Position numbers and translations under genes: made by a program. The notes under the pieces are model-generated. The model had not been told where the DNA came from and ran no database searches. It worked only from the letters and a program-made list of their open reading frames with translations. From Tubiluchus corallicola (taxonomy: Eukaryota > Priapulida > Priapulimorpha > Priapulimorphida > Tubiluchidae), in assembly GCA_030141605.1 (NCBI GenBank), contig JAQGDQ010002399.1, positions 64,001 through 93,219 of the forward strand: a DNA stretch of 29,219 nt, read 5' to 3'. How positions within the stretch are numbered: the first letter of the stretch is position 1; each line of letters opens with the position of its first letter. Below, in pieces: positions 8,285 to 15,436 of this stretch.

Positions 8285-10111
8285 ATGAAAGATTTTTTTA
8301 GATTATTTTTTAAATATGTTCCTAAATATAGAAACTACCTTATATTGAACTTTTTTTTCAATATTTTAGGTGCAGTGTTTGGGGCATTCTCGTTTGCTAT
8401 GTTTATACCTGCATTGGGTATATTATTTGGTACACAGGCTATGGTAACGGAAGAGTTACCTTTTGAGCTTTCAGCAGAAAACTTAAAGCATCAATTTTAT
8501 TTTCTTACAAGTAGTGTGGTTATTAATTTGGGCGAAGGTTTTGCTTTACTTTTAGTAGGAATGTTCCTTGTTTTGTCCGTGTTTTTTAAAGTGGGTTTTA
8601 CTTATTTAGGTGAATATGTGTTGATTTTTGTTCGCAATGGTATTGTACGAGATATAAGAAATTTGATGAGTAAAAAAATATTGAAATTGCCTGTGCTATT
8701 TTTTAACGATGAGCAAAAAGGCGATATTATGTCTCGGGTAAGTAGTGATGTGAATGTGATAGAGTTATCTATAATGGATTCTATTAATGCTCTTTTCAAG
8801 AATCCTATTATTATCGTTATTTCGCTGGTAGTAATGATTTATATGAGCTGGCACTTGACTCTCTTTGTTTTTGTATTGCTACCTATTAGTGGTTATATTA
8901 TAGGTCAGTTGGGAAAAACATTAAAAAAATCATCTTTCCAAATTCAATCTAAATTGGGCGAAATTCTATCTTCGATAGATGAAATGATAACGGGCTTGAA
9001 AATTATCAAAGCTTTTAATGCGGAGAAAAAAGTAGGAGAGAACTTTAATAATGTGAATGAAGATTTTAGGAGTATCAACACTTACTTTATGAGAAGGTAT
9101 AGTTTGGCAAATCCTGTGAGTGAGTTTCTTGGAACGACTACTATTGTTATTATATTGTGGTATGGGGGTACTCTTGTGTTGAACCAAGAAAGCGATTTAT
9201 CTGCTCAATCATTTATTGGGTATTTAGTGTTTTTTTATAGTATTATTAATCCTGCAAAAGCATTTTCAAGTGCTATTTATTCTATTAAGAAAGGAATGGC
9301 TGCATCTGATAGGGTGGATAAAATATTAAAGGCTCGTAATAACATAAAAGAAAGATTGAATCCTAGAATTTTAACAAATTTTTCGAACAAAATAGAATAT
9401 AAGGATGTTCATTTTCAATATTTTAGCTATGATGATAGGTATGTATTGCAGGAAGTAAATCTTACTATCCACAAAGGACACAAAATAGCATTAGTTGGGC
9501 AGTCAGGGGCAGGGAAATCGACTTTGGTCGATTTGTTGCCACGTTTTTTTGATGCTACAAAGGGTAGTATTTTAATAGATAGGGTAGACATAAGAAACTT
9601 GTCCTTGTATAATTTAAGGGATTTTATTGGTTATGTAAATCAAGAACCAATTTTGTTTAATGATAGTTTTTATAATAATATTGTTTTTGGTTTAGAGGGA
9701 GTAAGCAGAGATGATGTGGTAGCAGCTGCTAAGATTGCTAATGCCCACGAGTTTATTGAGGAAACGGAGAATGGTTATGACACGAATATAGGCGATAAGG
9801 GAGGAAAATTATCAGGTGGACAACGACAGCGTATAAGCATAGCAAGAGCTGTGTTGAAAAATCCTCCTATTCTTATTTTAGATGAGGCAACTTCGGCTTT
9901 GGATACGGAGTCAGAAAGATTGGTGCAGGAAGCAATAGAAAATTTAATGAAAAATAGAACTTCCATTATTGTTGCCCATAGGCTTTCTACGATAAGAAAT
10001 GCTGATGAAATTGTGGTGATGCGACGGGGTAGGATAGTGGAGCAGGGCAAGCACGATGAATTGCTTACAAGAAGGGGTGAATATTTTAAGTTTTACAATA
10101 TTCAAGTGTAA
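8285..10111 (+). CDS. MsbA-like ABC exporter (lipid A/glycolipid flippase family)
   Basis: This is a half-size exporter of 608 residues with the transmembrane domain fused to the ATPase domain. Six membrane helices occupy about 18-340, including the coupling-helix region FNDEQKGDIMSRVSSDV (about 141-157). The nucleotide-binding domain has Walker A GQSGAGKST at 405-413, Q-loop NQEPILF, signature LSGGQRQR at 509-516, Walker B ILILDEATSALD with Asp533/Glu534, and the switch His in IVAHRLST. MsbA-family proteins flip lipid A-core or other lipid-linked substrates to the periplasmic face of the inner membrane. Two glycosyltransferase genes follow at 8 bases and then with an overlap, consistent with a lipid-linked sugar or lipid A role. 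Whether it is the essential MsbA or a specialised paralogue cannot be decided from motifs. Confidence 0.88.
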   Translation: MKDFFRLFFKYVPKYRNYLILNFFFNILGAVFGAFSFAMFIPALGILFGTQAMVTEELPFELSAENLKHQFYFLTSSVVINLGEGFALLLVGMFLVLSVFFKVGFTYLGEYVLIFVRNGIVRDIRNLMSKKILKLPVLFFNDEQKGDIMSRVSSDVNVIELSIMDSINALFKNPIIIVISLVVMIYMSWHLTLFVFVLLPISGYIIGQLGKTLKKSSFQIQSKLGEILSSIDEMITGLKIIKAFNAEKKVGENFNNVNEDFRSINTYFMRRYSLANPVSEFLGTTTIVIILWYGGTLVLNQESDLSAQSFIGYLVFFYSIINPAKAFSSAIYSIKKGMAASDRVDKILKARNNIKERLNPRILTNFSNKIEYKDVHFQYFSYDDRYVLQEVNLTIHKGHKIALVGQSGAGKSTLVDLLPRFFDATKGSILIDRVDIRNLSLYNLRDFIGYVNQEPILFNDSFYNNIVFGLEGVSRDDVVAAAKIANAHEFIEETENGYDTNIGDKGGKLSGGQRQRISIARAVLKNPPILILDEATSALDTESERLVQEAIENLMKNRTSIIVAHRLSTIRNADEIVVMRRGRIVEQGKHDELLTRRGEYFKFYNIQV

Positions 10112-10119
10112 ATTAGAAT

Positions 10120-11682
10120 ATGAATAAAATACTAAAATATGGACTTTTTATTTTAATAAGTATTATTTTCCTCAAATCTTATACTTATACTTTTGATAGT
10201 AAAATAGATTTGAATGGAGATAACATAAATTATTATATCATTGCAAAATCATTAGTAGAAGGTAAGGGCTTTTCTTGGCCCAATACATTACCTCCCAAAC
10301 CTGCTAATTATCCATCTGGCTATGTTTTCTTTCTCTCCTTTATTATGTTATTTTCTAAGAATGTCATAGTTTTGAAAATTATCAATGGAGTATTGCTCTT
10401 AGCTTCTGTTTTACTTCTATTTGTAGTATTAAGGAAATATCTCAAAAACACTGGAATAGCTATTGTTTCTTGTATTTTTGTTTTGCTCAATTTTAGGATG
10501 CTGCAATTTGCTTCTATGATAATGAGCGAAATGTTGTATACTTTTCTCTCAGTGCTTACATTCTTTGTTTTATTCCGTATTTCTAAAGCAGTTACTCCCT
10601 TGAAGAATAAGTATTTTTATTTTTTGATAATTCTAACTGCTTTTGCTTATCATGTTCGTCCGCAAGGTATCTCATTGGTGGCAGGGGTTCTTTTTATGTT
10701 TCTACTTACAAAAAACTGGAAGTACTTACTATCTACAGCTTTAGGGTTTATTGTTTTAATTATACCGTGGAAAGTTAGAAACAGATTGGTTGGGTTGGAT
10801 ACTTCTTTTCATTTTAGAGAAATATTTCTTGTAAATACTTGGAGACCAGAGGAAGGAAAGGTCGATTTTGGAGGTTTAATTGAACGAGCATTTACAAACT
10901 TAGAAAGTTATGTAAATAGTCAAATACCATCTTCTGTATTGTATTATTTAAGACCAGAAAATAACAATTATAATTTAGGAAACTGGTTGTTGGGACTGAT
11001 AGTAATAGCATTAATAGTATATGGTATCTACAAGTTGCCTAAGCTAAAATTGTTTGTAGGAGGGTATTTGTTAGCCAATTTAGGAGCCTTATTTATTATT
11101 CCTTATGGTGTTGCATCTGATGGTAGATATTTTATTACTATAATTCCATTTTTGGTTTTTACATTTCTTTGGGGGCTTTATGTTTTAACAATAAAAATAC
11201 TAGAAGCTAAGAAAATTAATTACAAAAAAATTCAACCTATAATACCGTATCTGTTTTTAATTTTAGTTATTCCTGTTCAAACTTCATTAAAACCTTTAAA
11301 CGAAGGAGCGAAAAGACCCCAGCACAATCCTGCACATGCTAACTATTTTGAAATTGCAAAGCTGATAGGAAAAAAAGCTCCTGAAAATACTGTTATATGT
11401 TGTAGAAAGCCATCGCTTTTTTATTTTTATGCAGAACGACCTACTGTCAATTACGTAAAAAGTTTGGATGATAAAGAGGTGATAAAGGGCTTGATAAATA
11501 AGAATGTTGATTTTGTTGTGTTAGAGCAATTGGGCTATAGTTCTACTTCTCGGTATTTATTACCTGCAATACAAAAGAATCAGAGTTTGTTTAAAGTAAT
11601 ACTGCACTTAAAGGATCCTGACACCTATTTACTAAGCTTTGATAAAAAGGAGGCTAAAAAAAAGTTAAACTTAGATGAATAA
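10120..11682 (+). CDS. GT-C family membrane glycosyltransferase (PMT/ArnT-like)
   Basis: The 520-residue protein has about ten to twelve membrane segments up to residue 390 and a soluble C-terminal tail (about 395-520). After the first helix comes KIDLNGDNINYYIIAKSLVEGKG, with Asp34 where GT39/PMT_2 enzymes place the catalytic acid/base in the first periplasmic loop. FAYHVRPQG at about 183-191 and a DGRYFITIIPFL segment near 336-347 also fit the family. Such enzymes take a sugar from a polyprenyl phosphate carrier and transfer it outside the inner membrane to lipid A, glycolipid or protein. The next gene overlaps it by 8 bases and encodes a dolichol-phosphate-mannose-synthase-like enzyme that could make its donor. 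Acceptor and sugar are unknown. The sequence is too divergent for a specific name. Confidence 0.75.
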   Translation: MNKILKYGLFILISIIFLKSYTYTFDSKIDLNGDNINYYIIAKSLVEGKGFSWPNTLPPKPANYPSGYVFFLSFIMLFSKNVIVLKIINGVLLLASVLLLFVVLRKYLKNTGIAIVSCIFVLLNFRMLQFASMIMSEMLYTFLSVLTFFVLFRISKAVTPLKNKYFYFLIILTAFAYHVRPQGISLVAGVLFMFLLTKNWKYLLSTALGFIVLIIPWKVRNRLVGLDTSFHFREIFLVNTWRPEEGKVDFGGLIERAFTNLESYVNSQIPSSVLYYLRPENNNYNLGNWLLGLIVIALIVYGIYKLPKLKLFVGGYLLANLGALFIIPYGVASDGRYFITIIPFLVFTFLWGLYVLTIKILEAKKINYKKIQPIIPYLFLILVIPVQTSLKPLNEGAKRPQHNPAHANYFEIAKLIGKKAPENTVICCRKPSLFYFYAERPTVNYVKSLDDKEVIKGLINKNVDFVVLEQLGYSSTSRYLLPAIQKNQSLFKVILHLKDPDTYLLSFDKKEAKKKLNLDE

Positions 11683-12631
11683 TATAGTTGTAGTAATTCC
11701 TGCTTTTAAAGTAAAAAAACATATTCTATCTGTTATTTCTGAAATAGATAATACTGTTAATAGTATTATTGTAGTGGATGATAAATGTCCTGAAAAAAGT
11801 GGAGAATATGTTAAAAACAAGTGCAAAGATCCAAGGGTAATAGTAATATTTAGTGATAAAAATTTGGGAGTAGGAGGAGCAGTAAAATTAGGGTTTCAAA
11901 AGGCTTTGGAGCTGGATGTGGATATTGCGGTTAAAGTTGATGGGGACGGACAAATGCCTCCTAAATTAATCTCCAAACTTATAAAGCCAATAATATTAAA
12001 AAGAGCTGATTATGTAAAAGGCAATAGGTTTCGCAATGTAGATACTCTATTACGAATGCCTAATGTAAGACTTGTTGGTAACAGTTTCTTATCATTGATA
12101 AATAAATTTGTGAATGGGTATTGGAGTGTTATGGATCCTACGAATGGGTTTGTTGCTATCAATAGTACAGCTCTAAAACTATTACCTCTCAATAAAATTG
12201 ATAATGGTTATTTTTTTGAGAGTGATATGTTGTTTAGGTTATCTACAATAAGAGCTGTTGTCAGAGAACTGCCTATGGACTCTTTTTATGCAGATGAGGT
12301 TAGTAGTTTAAGAATTAATAAAATTTTATTTAGTTTTACTTGTAAATATATTAACAGGTTTTTTAAAAGAATTTTTTATTCTTATTTTCTCAGGGATTTC
12401 AATGTTGCTTCTTTAGAAATAATAACTGGTTTAACCTTATTTGTTACAGGTGCTATTTTGGGTTGCTTTTTTTTGTATGATAGTTTGTACTATAACATTC
12501 AAGCAACAAGTGGACAAGTTATGTTAGCTACATTACCCATTATTTTAGGCTTCATCCTCTTATTAATGGCTTTACATATAGATATTGCAAATGTACCTAA
12601 GGAGCCGTTATCCGAATTGGAAATAGAATAA
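11675..12631 (+). CDS. Family 2 glycosyltransferase, polyprenyl-phosphate sugar synthase type
   Basis: The 318-residue protein has an N-terminal GT-A domain (about 1-235): VVVIPAFKV at 5-13, IIVVDDKCP at 31-39, NLGVGGAVKLGF at 63-74 and the metal-binding KVDGDGQMPP with Asp89/Asp91. Two membrane helices lie at about 248-270 and 283-300. This layout resembles DPM1/ArnC/GtrB enzymes that put a sugar from a nucleotide donor onto undecaprenyl phosphate at the cytoplasmic face. Its ATG (11675) overlaps the end of the GT-C gene by 8 bases, suggesting translational coupling. It ends 3 bases before the stop of the convergent HIT gene. The nucleotide-sugar is not known. Confidence 0.85.
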   Translation: MNNIVVVIPAFKVKKHILSVISEIDNTVNSIIVVDDKCPEKSGEYVKNKCKDPRVIVIFSDKNLGVGGAVKLGFQKALELDVDIAVKVDGDGQMPPKLISKLIKPIILKRADYVKGNRFRNVDTLLRMPNVRLVGNSFLSLINKFVNGYWSVMDPTNGFVAINSTALKLLPLNKIDNGYFFESDMLFRLSTIRAVVRELPMDSFYADEVSSLRINKILFSFTCKYINRFFKRIFYSYFLRDFNVASLEIITGLTLFVTGAILGCFFLYDSLYYNIQATSGQVMLATLPIILGFILLLMALHIDIANVPKEPLSELEIE

Positions 12632-12634
12632 TTT

Positions 12635-13030
12635 TTATTTTATCTTATTTCTTATCTTTTCTGCAATTTTCTCCATTTCTTTGGCTGGAAGTTTTAACTT
12701 AGGTTTAGAGAAATTAAGGTCACCTTCACTGCATAATGGCACAAGGTGTATATGTGTGTGCGGTACTTCCATTCCAAGAACGGCTGTACCTATTCTTTTG
12801 CAAGGTATAGCTTTTTCTATGGCGTGGGCTACTCGTTTTGCAAAAGCGTGAAGTCCAAGATAAAGCTCATCGTCCAAGTCAAAAAGATAATCAACTTCTT
12901 TTTTAGGTATTACAAGGGTATGACCTTTGGTAAGTGGAGCAATATCTAAAAAAGCATAGAAATTTTCATCTTCTGCGATTTTATAAGAAGGTATTTCCTT
13001 ATTTATTATTTTAGTAAAGATAGTAGGCAT
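12635..13030 (-). CDS. HIT-family nucleotide hydrolase
   Basis: The 131-residue protein is a typical short HIT protein, related to Hint. It starts MPTIFTKIINKEIPSYKI, has GHTLVIPKKEVDYLFDL at 36-52, and the histidine triad HTHIHLVP at 91-98, in which the middle His93 should be the nucleophile. Hint enzymes hydrolyse AMP-lysine, aminoacyl-adenylates and similar phosphoramidates in the cytoplasm; the physiological substrate in bacteria is unclear. It lies 44 bases after greA on the same strand and is probably the last gene of that operon. Confidence 0.93.
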   Translation of the reverse strand: MPTIFTKIINKEIPSYKIAEDENFYAFLDIAPLTKGHTLVIPKKEVDYLFDLDDELYLGLHAFAKRVAHAIEKAIPCKRIGTAVLGMEVPHTHIHLVPLCSEGDLNFSKPKLKLPAKEMEKIAEKIRNKIK

Positions 13031-13074
13031 AGTTCGAGATTGAAACTTTTATTTATTTTCAAGTTTTATATAGG

Positions 13075-13551
13075 TTAAATAGAAATTTCTATTATTTCAA
13101 AAGGTATTTTCCCTGATGGAACTTGTATTTCTACTTTATCGCCTACTTTTTTTCCGAGTAGTCCTTTGGCAATAGGTGTTTCTACAGATATTTTATTTTG
13201 TTTCAAATCTGCTTCCGTTTCTGCGACTAAGGTGTATTCCATTGTAGTGTTATTGTTATTGTTTTTTATTTTCACCTTATTGAGTATTTGCACCGTCGAT
13301 GTATCTATTTTTGATTCATCTATTATTCTTGCGTTGGAAATATTTTCTTTTAGTTTTGCTATTTTGGTTTCGAGCAGTCCTTGGGCTTCTTTTGCAGCAT
13401 CGTACTCTGCATTTTCAGACAAGTCGCCTTTGTCTCTGGCCTCTGCTATTGCTTTTGAAGCAGCAGGGCGTTCTACAGATTCCAGTAGCCTTAGTTCTTC
13501 TCTTAGCTTGCCTAATCCTTCTTTTGTAAGGTATAATATATTTGTTGCCAT
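13075..13551 (-). CDS. greA: Transcription elongation factor GreA
   Basis: GreA enters the secondary channel of RNA polymerase and stimulates cleavage of backtracked RNA. The 158-residue protein has the N-terminal coiled coil (about 10-75) with the tip GDLSENAEYDAAKE, where Asp43 and Glu46 match the catalytic acidic pair of E. coli GreA (Asp41/Glu44). The C-terminal FKBP-like domain contains IDTSTVQILNKVKI and ends ETPIAKGLLGKKVGDKVEI. A loop between strands has five consecutive Asn residues (NNNNNTT, about 97-103), coded by AAT/AAC triplets, where other GreA proteins are more mixed. The gene sits between a small hypothetical gene (35-base gap) and the HIT gene (44-base gap). Confidence 0.96.
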   Translation of the reverse strand: MATNILYLTKEGLGKLREELRLLESVERPAASKAIAEARDKGDLSENAEYDAAKEAQGLLETKIAKLKENISNARIIDESKIDTSTVQILNKVKIKNNNNNTTMEYTLVAETEADLKQNKISVETPIAKGLLGKKVGDKVEIQVPSGKIPFEIIEISI

Positions 13552-13586
13552 AGTATTTCTCTTTTAGTGTTTGGCTTTCTATTGAT

Positions 13587-13988
13587 TTAACTATATTTTT
13601 TATTAAGTATTTCGGAGTAAATAATTGCTTTTCGTAGATCCATTTGCTCTATAATGTCTTCTTCATAGTTTGTTTTATCATCAATTTGTTGTGCTTTTAT
13701 TTTTTCCTTTGTCTTTTTTCTCTTATCCTTTTCAATTTTTGTATTATAGGGTGTTACAACGTCTATTTTTTTATTCTTTATATCTTCTATGCCTTCAGTG
13801 GTAGGGGCAGTTTGCATTTCAATGGCTTGCTCTTTTTCTTCCATCATCTTTGGCAAAGGCTCTGCCATATCATCAATAGTAGTAACTTCTGGTTGTGGCA
13901 ATATTTTTTTCTTTTTCCTCAATAGGCTACTAATGACAGAAAAAACAACGATAAGTATATAAAATAGTATTTCTAAGTTATCTTTCAT
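13587..13988 (-). CDS. Small membrane-anchored protein, conserved Bacteroidota type
   Basis: The 133-residue protein has one N-terminal membrane helix (about 6-23) followed by a positive cluster LLRKKKK (22-28), which would place the rest in the cytoplasm. The middle (30-105) is low-complexity, rich in Glu, Lys and Met and probably disordered. The C-terminus DLRKAIIYSEILNKKY (116-131) is a short motif I recognise from the ends of many Bacteroidota hypothetical proteins, usually preceded by such a linker. Its function is unknown. It is first in an apparent operon with greA and the HIT gene, downstream of a -7 box at 14042-14049. Confidence 0.75.
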   Translation of the reverse strand: MKDNLEILFYILIVVFSVISSLLRKKKKILPQPEVTTIDDMAEPLPKMMEEKEQAIEMQTAPTTEGIEDIKNKKIDVVTPYNTKIEKDKRKKTKEKIKAQQIDDKTNYEEDIIEQMDLRKAIIYSEILNKKYS

Positions 13989-14041
13989 CTTAATTTAAAA
14001 AAAGTTTTTAGGTTCGAACGCAGTATAAAATTAAAAAGCAA

Positions 14042-14049
14042 CAAATATA
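14042..14049 (-). promoter_or_regulatory. Putative -7 box for the small protein-greA-HIT operon
   Basis: On the minus strand this reads TATATTTG (TAnnTTTG), 54 bases upstream of the ATG at 13988. A CAA at 14076-14078 gives a TTG on this strand, but the spacer of 26 is longer than normal. It lies back to back with the box at 14063-14070. Confidence 0.35.
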
Positions 14050-14062
14050 TAAATAAATTAAA

Positions 14063-14070
14063 TATCTTTG
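14063..14070 (+). promoter_or_regulatory. Putative -7 box for the Rieske-like lipoprotein gene
   Basis: TATCTTTG matches TAnnTTTG and lies 30 bases before the TTG start at 14100. A -33 element is not evident. Confidence 0.38.
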
Positions 14071-14099
14071 TATAACAAGTAATTTATAACTTAAAGATA

Positions 14100-14528
14100 T
14101 TGGAAAAAAAAATATTAACATTTTTACTTCTTGTGTTTTTAGTGTTGTCTTGTGAAAACGAGAATTCTTGTACCACTTCTATTCCCGACACTTATGTAAG
14201 TATTACTCGTCTGATGGAAGACCCTGAACTAAATGGGGTGATTGATATTCCGGGTGGTTTTTATGTGTTTCAAGGCTATGGATACAATCGCAATGGAGTA
14301 ATATTATTTAATGGATTTGATGGGTATTTCGCTTTTGATGCTACTTGTACTTTTGGCGAAGGTACAGCAGTAAAAATTGCTGTTGGTGATTTTTTTGCCG
14401 AATGTCCTTCTTGTAAATCTACTTTTAACTTATTTAATGGCGGTTATGTAGAAACAGGTCCTGCTGAATGTCCCTTGAAACAGTATAGAGTAAGTATTAG
14501 TAATAGTTATCTTAGCATTCATAATTGA
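14100..14528 (+). CDS. Lipoprotein with a degenerate Rieske-like domain
   Basis: The 142-residue protein starts at TTG 14100 (MEKKILTFLLLVFLVLSC); no ATG is available upstream in frame. The lipobox VLS-Cys18 predicts a lipid-anchored protein. The body resembles a Rieske [2Fe-2S] fold: GILV-like strand VILFNGF (67-73), AFDATCTF at 78-85, then ECPSCKSTFNLFNGG at 101-115 and the closing GPAECPLKQYRV (120-131). In true Rieske centres the two motifs are C-x-H and C-x2-H. Here they are CTF (Cys83, Phe85) and CPSC (Cys102, Cys105), so both His ligands are missing. Similar His-less proteins occur widely in Bacteroidota, as far as I recall. Three or four cysteines (83, 102, 105, perhaps 124) could bind a different metal or form disulfides. 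Function is unknown. Confidence 0.7.
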   Translation: MEKKILTFLLLVFLVLSCENENSCTTSIPDTYVSITRLMEDPELNGVIDIPGGFYVFQGYGYNRNGVILFNGFDGYFAFDATCTFGEGTAVKIAVGDFFAECPSCKSTFNLFNGGYVETGPAECPLKQYRVSISNSYLSIHN

Positions 14529-14542
14529 ATGTTAAGAATGCT
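14514..14542. other. Overlapping inverted repeats between convergent genes (possible bidirectional terminator)
   Basis: AGCATTC (14514-14520) and GAATGCT (14536-14542) form a perfect 7-bp inverted repeat. Inside it CATTCA (14516-14521) and TGAATG (14526-14531) form an alternative perfect 6-bp stem with a 4-base loop. The two structures exclude each other and cover the TGA stop at 14526-14528. The region lies between two converging genes, which suits termination, but no long T run follows on either strand. Confidence 0.35.
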
Positions 14543-14551
14543 CCTACAGTT

Positions 14552-15193
14552 CTATTTTGAATCCATAACACCTTCATATTCTCTGTTCAAAATCAGCACC
14601 AATGTGCCACAAGGAACTCTGTCAAAAAGTTTTATTACTTCTACATTTTTCATTCTCACACATCCCTGAGAGGCAGGCTCACCTATAAGTCCTTCTTCGG
14701 GAGTTCCGTGAATATAAATATATCTATTGCGAGAATCTACTTTTCCTCCCTTGTTTGTATTTTTTTCTTGTCCATCCAGCCACAAAATCCTTGTCGTTAT
14801 ATCATCCTCTAGTATATCAGTTCTTTCAATATATATCTTGGCTGTTTTATTTGTATTTGCCCGAGACTTAAAAATAGCTCCTAATGCAGCACCATCGCCA
14901 TATTTCTCGCTTATTCTATGCACTCCAAAAGGAGTTTTACCGCTACCTCGTTCACACCCTATACCAGCTTTGCCAGTAGAAACAGGATATGATTCTTCTA
15001 AACTATTGTTTTTTACTAAAAATAAAGTTTGCACAGCGGGGTCAATCACAATAGCCAGTTCGTTAGTATCCAAATCAAAGTCTTTTTCCAATCTTTCTAT
15101 ACCTTTTTTCACAATATCAGGCAATGTATTGGCAGTTATAGTACTTGCAAATACAGTTACTAACAATATTTTAAAAATAAATGATTTTATCAT
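14552..15193 (-). CDS. L,D-transpeptidase (YkuD domain), exported
   Basis: The 213-residue protein has a signal peptide at about 1-22 (MIKSFIFKILLVTVFASTITA) and a YkuD/ErfK domain from about 44 to 205. The strand LAIVIDPAVQTLFLVKNN and the segment YPVSTGKAGIG lead to KTPFGVHRI. The catalytic motif has His162 in IYIHGTPEE and Cys178 in SQGCVRM. Such enzymes cross-link peptidoglycan through L,D bonds or attach proteins to it, in the periplasm. The length fits a single-domain ErfK/YbiS-type enzyme without a LysM module. The gene converges with the lipoprotein gene (23-base gap) and diverges from uvrA. Confidence 0.93.
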   Translation of the reverse strand: MIKSFIFKILLVTVFASTITANTLPDIVKKGIERLEKDFDLDTNELAIVIDPAVQTLFLVKNNSLEESYPVSTGKAGIGCERGSGKTPFGVHRISEKYGDGAALGAIFKSRANTNKTAKIYIERTDILEDDITTRILWLDGQEKNTNKGGKVDSRNRYIYIHGTPEEGLIGEPASQGCVRMKNVEVIKLFDRVPCGTLVLILNREYEGVMDSK

Positions 15194-15392
15194 ATTTTGT
15201 AATAAATACTATTGTTTATGCACCCTCGTTAAGTTAAAATTAAAAAAAAATTAATCATATAGCAGGTTGTAGCCGTTCAATGAAAGACGGTGCAAATGAT
15301 AAAGATAGTTAATTTAGTATTTTGCAGAAGTAAGTTCTTAAAAGCTCTCTTTACTATATTTTTAAGTTAAACTTTACTTGCTTGAACATCTA

Positions 15393-15427
15393 CAAATATA
15401 CGAAATATAATTACTACCTTTGCAAAA
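15393..15427 (-). promoter_or_regulatory. Possible promoter of the L,D-transpeptidase gene
   Basis: On the minus strand TTTTG at 15427-15423, a 22-base spacer and TATATTTG at 15400-15393 fit the -33/-7 pattern. It would give a leader of nearly 200 bases before the ATG at 15193, which is long for this genome. The element interlocks with the uvrA -7 box on the other strand. Confidence 0.28.
15415..15422 (+). promoter_or_regulatory. Putative -7 box for uvrA
   Basis: TACCTTTG matches TAnnTTTG. Its end is only 14 bases before the uvrA ATG (15437), so the leader would be about ten bases or less. No TTTG at normal -33 spacing is seen; the nearest TTG lies about 30 bases upstream. No LexA-type SOS box was recognised. 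Confidence 0.4.
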
Positions 15428-15436
15428 ATTGAAAAA

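Noticed and set aside
13166-13567. 133-codon open frame opposite greA
   Set aside because: It is antisense to an intact greA; its composition is that of a shadow frame.
14727-15254. Long open frame (175 codons) opposite the L,D-transpeptidase
   Set aside because: It is antisense to a gene with full catalytic motifs, is serine- and proline-rich as expected for a reverse-frame shadow, and shows no domain.
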